Below are positions 44,496 through 52,135 of a DNA stretch of 64,000 nucleotides, piece after piece. The stretch lies in the NCBI GenBank assembly GCA_016000265.1, contig JAECRL010000002.1, forward strand, positions 62,001 through 126,000. The letters are read 5' to 3'. How positions within the stretch are numbered: the first letter of the stretch is position 1; each line of letters opens with the position of its first letter. The stretch comes from Burkholderiales bacterium (GTDB lineage Bacteria; Pseudomonadota; Gammaproteobacteria; Burkholderiales; Burkholderiaceae_C). The translations under genes were made by a program, and so were the position numbers. The notes under the pieces were generated by a model. That model saw nothing but the letters and a program-made list of their open reading frames with translations. It made no database searches and was not told where the DNA came from.

Positions 44496-46559
44496 ATGAC
44501 CGAGCTCAAGAACCTCGAACAGGAACTCGGGCGTTTTCGCGCCCGCCTGTGGGCCGCCGCGGGCTTCGTGCTGTTTTGCTTTTGCCTGCTGGTGTTTCGC
44601 CTCGTGGTGCTGCAGATCATGCGCCACGACGACCTGGAGGCCCGGGCCGAGAACAACCGCACGGCGGTCGTGCCCATCGTGCCCAACCGCGGGCTCATCG
44701 TCGATCGCAACGGCGTGGTGCTGGCCAACAACTACTCGGCCTACACGCTGGAGATCACGCCCTCCAAGGTCGATGACGTCGAGGCCACCATCAACGACCT
44801 GGCCGAGATCGTCGACATCCAGGCGCGCGACCGGCGCCGCTTCAAGCGCCTGCGCGAAGAGTCCAAGAGCTTCGAGTCCATCCCCATCCGCACCCGGCTG
44901 AGCGACGAGGAGGTCGCGCGCTTCACGGCCCAGCGCTTTCGCTTCCCCGGGGTGGACATCCAGGCGCGCCTGTTTCGCCACTACCCTTACGGCGAGCTGG
45001 CCAGTCACGTGCTGGGCTACATCGGGCGCATCAACCAGCGCGAAGCCTCGGCCATGGAGGACTGGCCCGAAGAGGAGCAGGCCAACTACCGCGGCACCGA
45101 GTACATCGGCAAGCTGGGCATCGAGCAGAGCTACGAGCGCGAGCTGCACGGCATCACCGGCTTCGAAGAGGTCGAGACGAGCGCCGGGGGCCGCGCGGTG
45201 CGGCGCCTGCGCTCCAACCCGGCCACGCCGGGCAACACCGTCCACCTGTCCATCGACATCAAGTTGCAAGGCCTCATCGAGCGCCTGTTCGGAGACCGCC
45301 GGGGCGCCCTGGTGGCCATCGACCCGCGCAACGGCGAGGTGCTGGCCTTCGTCTCCAAGCCGACGTTCGACCCCAACCTGTTCGTCGATGGCATCGACAG
45401 CGAGAACTGGAAGGAGCTCAACGAGTCGCCCGACAAGCCCTTGCTGAACCGGGCCCTGCGCGGCACCTACCCGCCCGGCTCGACCTACAAGCCGTTCATG
45501 GCGCTGGCCGCGCTCAACACCGGCAAGCGCCACCCCAACACCATCATCATGGACAGCGGGGTGTTCCTGTTCGGTGGCCACCGCTTCCGCAGCCCCGAAA
45601 ACGAGCGCGGCGGCGCCATGAACATGCGCCGCGCCATCGTCGAGTCCAGCAACGTGTACTTTTATTCGCTGGCCAACGAGCTGGGCGTGGACACCATCCA
45701 CGACCAGATGGCGCCGCTGGGGTTCGGGCGCCTGACGGGCATCGACCTCAAGGGCGAGGTCACCGGCATCCTGCCCTCGACGGACTGGAAGCGCCGCGCC
45801 TACAAGCGCCCCGAGCAGAAGAAGTGGTACGCCGGCGAGACCATCTCCCTGGGCATCGGCCAGGGCTACAACACCTTCACGATGCTGCAGGTGGCGTCGG
45901 CCATGGCCACGGTGGCCAGCGACGGCCAGCGCTTTCAGCCGCGCGTGGTGCGCGAGATCGAGAACGTGCTGACGCGCGAGCGCGTGCTGACGGCCGGTGA
46001 CGCCCTGCCGCGCCTGCCGCTGAAGTCCGAGCACACCGCGCTGATCCGCGAGGCCATGTTCGGCGTGACCCAGGAGGGCACGGGCACGCGCGTGTTCGCG
46101 GGCGCCGGCTACCTCAGCGGCGGCAAGACGGGCACCGCCCAGGCGGTGGGCCTGCGCCAGAACGAGAAGTACGTGGCCTCCAAGGTCGACGAGTTCAAGC
46201 GCGACCACTCGCTGTACGAGGCGTTTGCCCCGGTGGAGCAGCCGCGCGTGGCGCTGGCCATCATCGTGGAGAACGCGGGCTTCGGCTCCATGGCGGCGGC
46301 GCCGATCGCGCGCCGCGTGCTGGACTACCTGCTGCTGGGGCAGTTCCCCAGCGAAGAAGACATCGCCCTGGTGCAGCAAGGCAAGGCCGCCGCGCCGGTG
46401 GGCGTGCCCCGCAAGGCCGCCGACGTGCCCTTGCCGCGCGGCCTGGATGCCTTCGGCAGCGACGTGCCGCCGTCTCCGGTGACGGCCTCGGCGCCCGCTG
46501 TGGTTGCATCGCCTGCCGCGTCCGCCTCGCCCGCCCCCAGTCGACCGGATTCGCCATGA
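44496..46559 (+). CDS. mrdA: Penicillin-binding protein 2 (elongasome transpeptidase)
   Basis: A 687-residue PBP2 that crosslinks side-wall peptidoglycan with RodA. It has an N-terminal membrane helix (about 18-42), a dimerisation/pedestal domain, and the transpeptidase domain with S329-T-Y-K332, SSN and GGKTGTAQ. The final 70 residues are Ala/Pro/Ser-rich, beyond the usual end. It overlaps rodA by 4 bases. Confidence 0.97.
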   Translation: MTELKNLEQELGRFRARLWAAAGFVLFCFCLLVFRLVVLQIMRHDDLEARAENNRTAVVPIVPNRGLIVDRNGVVLANNYSAYTLEITPSKVDDVEATINDLAEIVDIQARDRRRFKRLREESKSFESIPIRTRLSDEEVARFTAQRFRFPGVDIQARLFRHYPYGELASHVLGYIGRINQREASAMEDWPEEEQANYRGTEYIGKLGIEQSYERELHGITGFEEVETSAGGRAVRRLRSNPATPGNTVHLSIDIKLQGLIERLFGDRRGALVAIDPRNGEVLAFVSKPTFDPNLFVDGIDSENWKELNESPDKPLLNRALRGTYPPGSTYKPFMALAALNTGKRHPNTIIMDSGVFLFGGHRFRSPENERGGAMNMRRAIVESSNVYFYSLANELGVDTIHDQMAPLGFGRLTGIDLKGEVTGILPSTDWKRRAYKRPEQKKWYAGETISLGIGQGYNTFTMLQVASAMATVASDGQRFQPRVVREIENVLTRERVLTAGDALPRLPLKSEHTALIREAMFGVTQEGTGTRVFAGAGYLSGGKTGTAQAVGLRQNEKYVASKVDEFKRDHSLYEAFAPVEQPRVALAIIVENAGFGSMAAAPIARRVLDYLLLGQFPSEEDIALVQQGKAAAPVGVPRKAADVPLPRGLDAFGSDVPPSPVTASAPAVVASPAASASPAPSRPDSP

Positions 46560-47710
46560 ACATCGCCTTCGAGAAGCCGTCCCTGCTGCAGCGCATCAAG
46601 CCCGTCTTTCAGGGCTTTGACATGCCGCTGGTGTGCATCGTGCTGGGCATGTGCCTGCTGGGCCTGGTCAACATGTACTCGGTGGGCTTCGACCACGGCA
46701 CGCGCTTCATGGACCACGCGCGCAACATGCTGCTGGGCGCGACCGTGTTGTTCGTGGTGGCGCAGGTGCCGCCGCAGCGCCTCATGGCCATCGCGGTGCC
46801 GCTGTACACGGTGGGCGTGGTGCTGCTGATCGCGACGGCGCTGTTCGGCATCACCAAAAAGGGCGCGACGCGGTGGCTGAACCTGGGCATCGTCATTCAG
46901 CCGTCCGAGATCGCCAAGATCGCCGCGCCGCTCATGCTGGCCTGGTGGTTTCAGCGCCGCGAGGGGCAGTTGCGCACGCCCGACTTCGTGGTCGCCGCCG
47001 GTTTGCTGCTCCTGCCCGTGGCGCTGGTGCTCAAGCAGCCCGACCTGGGCACGTCCTTGCTGGTGCTGTCTTCGGGCCTGTACGTCATCTTCTTCGCCGG
47101 CTTGAGCTGGAAGCTGATCGTGCCCGTGCTCGTGGCCGGCGCCGTCGGCATCAGCCTGATTGTGTCCTTCCAGACCGACCTGTGTCAGCCCGAGGTGAAG
47201 TGGCCGGGCCTGCACAGCTACCAGAAGAACCGGGTGTGCACCCTGCTGGACCCGACCTCCGACCCGCTGGGCAAGGGCTTTCACATCATCCAGGGCATGA
47301 TCGCCATCGGCTCGGGGGGCGTGGCCGGCAAGGGCTTCATGCAGGGCACGCAGACGCACCTGGAGTTCATCCCGGAGCGCACCACCGACTTCGCCTTCGC
47401 GGCCTACTCCGAGGAGCACGGCCTGCTGGGCAACCTGCTGCTGATGGCGGGCTTCCTGGCGCTGATTTTCCGCGGCCTCGTCATTTCGGCGCAGGCGCCC
47501 ACGCTGTTCTCGCGCCTGCTGGCCGGCAGCCTGTCGCTGAGTTTTTTCACCTACGCTTTCGTCAACATGGGCATGGTCAGCGGCATCCTGCCGGTGGTGG
47601 GCGTGCCGCTGCCTTTCATCAGCTACGGCGGCACGGCCATGGTGACGCTGGGCCTGGCCCTCGGCCTGCTGATGTCGATCGCCAAGAGCCGCGGGCTCAT
47701 GCAGCGGTGA
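46556..47710 (+). CDS. rodA: RodA peptidoglycan glycosyltransferase
   Basis: A 384-residue SEDS-family polymerase with ten helices that builds glycan strands with PBP2. Family motifs are present: KKGATRWLNLGIVIQPSEIAK, QPDLGTSLLVL, FIPERTTDFAFAAYSEEHG, and GVPLPFISYGGTAMVTLG near the end. It is the last gene of the shape operon, with an ATGA overlap with mrdA. Confidence 0.97.
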   Translation: MNIAFEKPSLLQRIKPVFQGFDMPLVCIVLGMCLLGLVNMYSVGFDHGTRFMDHARNMLLGATVLFVVAQVPPQRLMAIAVPLYTVGVVLLIATALFGITKKGATRWLNLGIVIQPSEIAKIAAPLMLAWWFQRREGQLRTPDFVVAAGLLLLPVALVLKQPDLGTSLLVLSSGLYVIFFAGLSWKLIVPVLVAGAVGISLIVSFQTDLCQPEVKWPGLHSYQKNRVCTLLDPTSDPLGKGFHIIQGMIAIGSGGVAGKGFMQGTQTHLEFIPERTTDFAFAAYSEEHGLLGNLLLMAGFLALIFRGLVISAQAPTLFSRLLAGSLSLSFFTYAFVNMGMVSGILPVVGVPLPFISYGGTAMVTLGLALGLLMSIAKSRGLMQR

Positions 47711-47776
47711 CGCCGCGGTGATTCACTCCTGATGCGCCGCAAGCCGAGGGCCTGCGGTGCGCGCTACGATCTGCCC

Positions 47777-48439
47777 ATGAACGCCAAGACCGCCTCGCCC
47801 ATCCGCCACGACGCCCTCGACCGCCTGATCATCGGGCTGGACTCGGCCATGCGCACCGCCTGGGGGGAGCACGTCGCCACGCGCCCCTGCCCGCGCCCGC
47901 CGGACGGGGGCGACACCGAGGCGCTGAGCGCGCAGGACAAGCGCCTGTCGGCCGCGCTGATGCGGGTCAACCACGTGGGCGAGGTGTGCGCGCAGGCGCT
48001 TTACGCTTCGCAGTCCTGGGGCACGACGGACCCGGTGCTCAAGGCCCAGTTCGATGCGGCCGCTCGCGAAGAAACCGACCACCTGGCCTGGACGGAGCAG
48101 CGCCTGAGGGAGCTGGGCGGGCGCACCAGCTTGCTCAACCCGCTGTGGTACGCGGGCTCGTTTGCCATTGGCTTGCTGGCCGCGCGCGCGGGCGACCGCC
48201 ACAGCCTGGGCTTCGTGGTCGAGACGGAGCGCCAGGTCGAACACCACCTCAACAGCCACATGGACCGCCTGCCCGCGGGGGACCTCGCCTCGCGGGCGAT
48301 CGTGGCCCAGATGCGCGACGACGAGGTGGCCCACGCCGAGGCCGCCGAGAAGGCGGGGGGCGTGCCCCTGCCGGCCCCGGTGAGGGGCTTGATGAAGCTG
48401 GCGGCGCGGGTCATGACGACCGCCGCCCACCGCATCTGA
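47777..48439 (+). CDS. coq7: Demethoxyubiquinone hydroxylase Coq7
   Basis: A 220-residue di-iron carboxylate hydroxylase of ubiquinone synthesis, acting at the inner membrane. Metal-binding acids and histidines occur in [34 protein letters not shown] and [10 protein letters not shown]. The ATG at 47777 was chosen over longer in-frame starts because it gives the family N-terminus. Its stop and the stop of the convergent OsmC-like gene are adjacent in TGATCA. Confidence 0.95.
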   Translation: MNAKTASPIRHDALDRLIIGLDSAMRTAWGEHVATRPCPRPPDGGDTEALSAQDKRLSAALMRVNHVGEVCAQALYASQSWGTTDPVLKAQFDAAAREETDHLAWTEQRLRELGGRTSLLNPLWYAGSFAIGLLAARAGDRHSLGFVVETERQVEHHLNSHMDRLPAGDLASRAIVAQMRDDEVAHAEAAEKAGGVPLPAPVRGLMKLAARVMTTAAHRI

Positions 48440-48862
48440 TCAGGCCGCGACGATCTCGAAGCTGGTCGTGATCTCGGCGGTCTTGCCGATCATGATGCTG
48501 GCCGAGCAGTACTTTTCGTGCGACATCTGGATGGCGCGCGCCACGGCGGTCTCGGTCAGGTTCACGCCGGTCACCGTGAAGTGCATGTTGATGCGGGTGA
48601 AGACCTTGGGGTCGACGTCGGCGCGGTCGGCCGTCAGCTTGACCTGGCAGCCGCGCACGTCGTGGCGGCCCCGCTTGAGGATGAGCACCACGTCGTAGGC
48701 CGTGCAGCCGCCGGTGCCTGCGAGCACCGTTTCCATGGGCCGGGGGGCGAGGTTGCGGCCGCCGCCGTCCGGCGCGCCGTCCATGTTGATGAGGTGGCCG
48801 CTGCCGGTTTCAGCCAGGAAGGCCATGCCGGAGGCCGGCTGCCAGTGGATGGTGCATTCCAT
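48440..48862 (-). CDS. OsmC family protein (YhfA-like)
   Basis: A 140-residue OsmC-fold protein of the YhfA subgroup, with cysteines C53 (GTGGCTAYD) and C119 (HEKYCSAS), as expected for thiol-dependent peroxide or electrophile handling. The ATG at 48862 gives the family start MECTIHWQ. Second OsmC-type gene in the window; the two are only distantly similar. A 328-base gene-free region follows upstream. Confidence 0.85.
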   Translation of the reverse strand: MECTIHWQPASGMAFLAETGSGHLINMDGAPDGGGRNLAPRPMETVLAGTGGCTAYDVVLILKRGRHDVRGCQVKLTADRADVDPKVFTRINMHFTVTGVNLTETAVARAIQMSHEKYCSASIMIGKTAEITTSFEIVAA

Positions 48863-48937
48863 GATGTGGGATCGTGTTCGAGGGGGAAGGAGGCGCTCGA
48901 TTGTGCCCCTGGTGTGAAAAAATCTTTCTCCTCGGGC

Positions 48938-48965
48938 GGAACTTTCCCTGAAACGCCTGGTCACA
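48938..48965 (+). promoter_or_regulatory. Possible sigma-E/ECF type promoter
   Basis: GGAACTT at 48938-48944 is separated by 16 bases from TCACA at 48961-48965. GGAACTT is the classic sigma-E -35 element, and the spacer and position fit transcription from about 48972 into the terminator at 49036. The -10 match is only partial. Confidence 0.4.
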
Positions 48966-48971
48966 CAACCG

Positions 48972-49068
48972 CTTGTTTCGTTTTGTTCCTCTCCACTCCT
49001 GATCGGCGGCAGACTTGGCCGCCCGACGGTTCCCCAGCCCAAGACCTCACCGTCTTGGGCTTTTTTTT
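48972..49068 (+). ncRNA. Candidate small RNA of about 100 nt
   Basis: There is no coding gene in this divergent gap, yet it contains a promoter-like element, a pyrimidine-rich 5' stretch (TTTTGTTCCTCTCC), a small stem-loop GGCGGC-AGACTTG-GCCGCC at 49005-49023, and a perfect intrinsic terminator with eight T residues. This is the layout of an Hfq-type sRNA, and the CU-rich stretch could pair with Shine-Dalgarno regions. It could instead be a 5' attenuator of the beta-helix gene downstream. Confidence 0.4.
49036..49068 (+). terminator. Orphan intrinsic terminator
   Basis: AGCCCAAGAC and GTCTTGGGCT form a perfect 10-base stem with a 6-base loop, followed by T8 at 49061-49068. The nearest plus-strand gene upstream, coq7, ends 600 bases away, and the gene between is on the other strand. 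It therefore either ends an unannotated RNA or acts in the leader of the downstream gene. Confidence 0.9.
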
Positions 49069-49190
49069 GCCCCTCGGTGTCACCAGCCAGGGGGCGATCA
49101 CCCGTCGCGCGCGCACCTGACATTCCCTGTGTCCAAACGGAGGGCGGCCTCACTAAGATCGCCGCACAACACACAACGCAGGGAACTCAA

Positions 49191-52109
49191 ATGACATTCG
49201 CGCCCTTCACCGCGGTGGCGCTGGCTTGCGCCGCGCTCCTCTTGTCTGCTTGTGGTGGGGGGGACGCCCCCACGAGCGACGCCGGCAACCCCGTGCCGGC
49301 TGATCGCGCCCAGGTTCAGGCGGTGGCGCCGGTCACGGCCAACGACACCGTGATCGTCGTCTACCTGCCCTGGCTGAGCGCGGGCAACACGGTCGCCTTC
49401 AAGTCCGCCACGGGCAGGGCCATCACCTTGTACAAGGCGGATGGCAAGACCAAGGTGACGTCGCTGGACGACCTCCCCATCGGCCTGGCCACCCACGCCT
49501 GGGTCCGCGGCACCAGCACCAGTGGGCACCTGCGCGTGCGCTTCGAGCCGGGCGTCTACCGATTCAAGTCGGGTTGGGCCTGGCCGCAGGCCGCTTCGGG
49601 GCGCAGCGCCACCAGCCAGATCGTGCTGGAGCAGAACCCGGGCACGTCGGGCGAGGTGGCCTTGTTGGGCTCGGAGGCCGCGTCGGCCACCTACCGCGCG
49701 TCCGCGGGCAAGGTCACGCTGGCCACCTCGGTCAACACGCCTTTCGAGCAACTCTGGGCCGAAGGGGGGCGTGCGATCCGTGCCCGGACCCCCAACATCG
49801 GCGCTTACTTCTACGTTCGCGCGGGCGCCCAGGGCTGGCCCGCGAGCGCGACGGACCCGACCGTGGTCGGCTCGTTGAATGGCAGCCCCGTCTCCCGCCA
49901 AGCCTTCCAGGCCGACCCCGCGGGCTACCAGGCCCTGGCCGCGATCCAGAACGCGAACGACGCCCAAGCGGTGGTCATGATGATGGACAGCTGGCAGGTG
50001 ACCAAGCACCGCGTCGCCGAGCTGGACAGCGCGGGGCAACGCGTTCGGCTGTCGCCTGCCTCTCAATGGTCCCTGGGGGCGCAGGGCCCCGGGGGGCGCT
50101 ATTTCATCGAGAACACCGCGTCCGCGCTGGACGCCCCCGGTGAGTGGCACTGGTCCGGCGCTTCGGGCACCGGCACGCTGTTCTACATCCCCTCGGCAAC
50201 GCGAGACGGCGCCAAGGTCGCTTTCGAGATCCCCCGGGTCAAGAAGCTCCTGACCATCCAGGGCGCGGTCGACGCAGGCAAGTGGGCGCAATACATCCAG
50301 TTCAGCGGCTTGAAGTTCCGCTACGCCAAGGCCGACATGCCCGCGGCGGGCTACGTGGACGGGCAGGCCGACACCGGTGTGTCCGCCGCCATCGAGCTCA
50401 ACGACGCCCGTCACATCGTGTTCGACAACTGCGAGGTCTCGCACACCGGTGGCCATGGCATCTGGTTCAACCGCCGCGTGCGGTCTGCCGCGGTGGTCTC
50501 GTCCGAGCTCTACGACCTGGGCGCAGGCGGCATCAAGGTCGGCAAGAGCCGCCCATCCCAGGTGTTCGAGGTGGATTGGGCGGACGTGCGTGACCCCAAC
50601 GCCACCGGGCAGAACGTCGTTCAGGGCAACCGCATCCACAGCCTGGGGCACGTCTACCCCGGTGCCACGGGCGTCTGGATCGGGCGCAGCTCGGACAACC
50701 AGGTCGTGGGCAACCTGATCAAGGACACCACCTACAGCGGCATTTCCGTGGGGTGGACCTGGGACGCCGGCCCGACCATGGCGTCGGGCAACCAGGTGCG
50801 CAACAACTTCCTCCACAACATCGGGCAGCGTGCGCTGGCCGACATGGGCGGCATCTACCTGCTGGGGCGGGCGCCCAACACCGTGGTGTCGGGCAACGTC
50901 ATCAAGGAGGTGCGCTCATTCGACGGCTACGCCCACGGGGGCAACGGCATTTACGCCGACGAGGGCTCATCCGAACTCACGGTGTCGGGCAACATCGTGC
51001 TGGGTGTCGACGGCAGCGGCTTCACGCTGCACTACGGTGAAGACAACCGGGTGAGTGGCAACGTGTTCGCCAACCTGTCGCCGGTGTTCGGCATCGGCCG
51101 GCGCTTGGAGGACAGCGCCGCCGTCCCGCTCAAGATGGACAACAACCGCTTCTTGCCCAGCAGCAACGCGATGGTGGGCCTGTCGATCGACGAGACCTTG
51201 CTGATCGGCCGCGACACGGGCAACCCGACCTGGGTGGCGACGGCCCCGGTCATCGCCAACAACCAGGTGGGCGGACAGTTCCTGCCTGCCGGGACGAGCC
51301 TGGCCATCCCGACGTCGGTGTGCACGGGCTGCACCGCCAGCGGCGTGACGCTCACCGACCCCGCGCCCTTGAAGGTGCCGCAGGTCAGCGGGATGGTGTT
51401 CACGCCGGGGCAGGACATCGCGCCTTCGTGGGACGCCGCGCCCTTGTCCCGTTCGACGTCGGCTGCACGCTTGTGGGCGGGCCGCATCGAGGACGTGCCG
51501 GCCAAGGTGATCGACTTCCGTGCCAGCCAGTGGCCGCTGGATGCGCGCACCTTGACGGGCTGGCAGGTGATCGCCCAGCCGGGCAAGGCCGCAGACGCCG
51601 AGGACACCACGGTGCCGGTGAGCATCCGCCAGGACGCCGACGGCACGCAGTTCCTCGCGCTGGCCGACACGGTCCGCAGCAGCTTCACCTGGGAGCCCTA
51701 CATCCAGAGCTGGTTGAGCTACGCCAGCGGCAACGCGAAGGTGAGCTTCACGGCGCGCTTCGACGCCCGAACCGACCTGTCGCATGTGTGGCGCTCCGAT
51801 GATGCGGGCACCACGACGGGGCCGGAGTTGTCCCTGGTGGCTCGGGGGGCGGGCGTGGATGTGATCGTCAACGGCGCCGTGCTGATGTCGGTGCCCACCG
51901 GGGTCTGGGTGGACTTCGCCGTGAGTTCGCCCATCGCGGCCAACGCCACGTGGGCCTTGAGCGTCACGGTGGCCGGCCAGTTGCGCACCTTCACCGGCCT
52001 GGCCCCGGGTCACGCGCAGTGGTCCTACCTGGGCCCGATCCTGTTCATCTCGGGGGCCAACACACAAACGACGACGGCCATCAAGTCGATCCGCGCGACC
52101 CGGTTGTGA
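49191..52109 (+). CDS. Beta-helix lipoprotein, putative glycoside hydrolase (GH141/GH110-like)
   Basis: A 972-residue predicted lipoprotein: lipobox LSAC (C21) then GGGDAP. Residues about 250-560 look like the right-handed beta-helix architecture of GH141/GH110-type enzymes (RYFIENTASALDAPGEWHW, DNCEVSHTGGHGIWF, IGRSSDNQVVGNLIKDTTYSGI, GIYADEG). A C-terminal part (about 760-972) resembles a jelly-roll or LamG-like accessory domain. The ATG at 49191 has GGGAA 5 bases upstream. Cleavage of a plant or microbial polysaccharide is likely, but the catalytic acids could not be assigned and the substrate is unknown. Confidence 0.75.
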   Translation: MTFAPFTAVALACAALLLSACGGGDAPTSDAGNPVPADRAQVQAVAPVTANDTVIVVYLPWLSAGNTVAFKSATGRAITLYKADGKTKVTSLDDLPIGLATHAWVRGTSTSGHLRVRFEPGVYRFKSGWAWPQAASGRSATSQIVLEQNPGTSGEVALLGSEAASATYRASAGKVTLATSVNTPFEQLWAEGGRAIRARTPNIGAYFYVRAGAQGWPASATDPTVVGSLNGSPVSRQAFQADPAGYQALAAIQNANDAQAVVMMMDSWQVTKHRVAELDSAGQRVRLSPASQWSLGAQGPGGRYFIENTASALDAPGEWHWSGASGTGTLFYIPSATRDGAKVAFEIPRVKKLLTIQGAVDAGKWAQYIQFSGLKFRYAKADMPAAGYVDGQADTGVSAAIELNDARHIVFDNCEVSHTGGHGIWFNRRVRSAAVVSSELYDLGAGGIKVGKSRPSQVFEVDWADVRDPNATGQNVVQGNRIHSLGHVYPGATGVWIGRSSDNQVVGNLIKDTTYSGISVGWTWDAGPTMASGNQVRNNFLHNIGQRALADMGGIYLLGRAPNTVVSGNVIKEVRSFDGYAHGGNGIYADEGSSELTVSGNIVLGVDGSGFTLHYGEDNRVSGNVFANLSPVFGIGRRLEDSAAVPLKMDNNRFLPSSNAMVGLSIDETLLIGRDTGNPTWVATAPVIANNQVGGQFLPAGTSLAIPTSVCTGCTASGVTLTDPAPLKVPQVSGMVFTPGQDIAPSWDAAPLSRSTSAARLWAGRIEDVPAKVIDFRASQWPLDARTLTGWQVIAQPGKAADAEDTTVPVSIRQDADGTQFLALADTVRSSFTWEPYIQSWLSYASGNAKVSFTARFDARTDLSHVWRSDDAGTTTGPELSLVARGAGVDVIVNGAVLMSVPTGVWVDFAVSSPIAANATWALSVTVAGQLRTFTGLAPGHAQWSYLGPILFISGANTQTTTAIKSIRATRL

Positions 52110-52135
52110 GGGGGGGCGAGGTGTCGTGAGGCCGC

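Noticed and set aside
43935-46379. An 814-codon minus-strand frame opposite mreD and mrdA
   Set aside because: Antisense to essential shape genes with intact motifs; no conserved domain visible.
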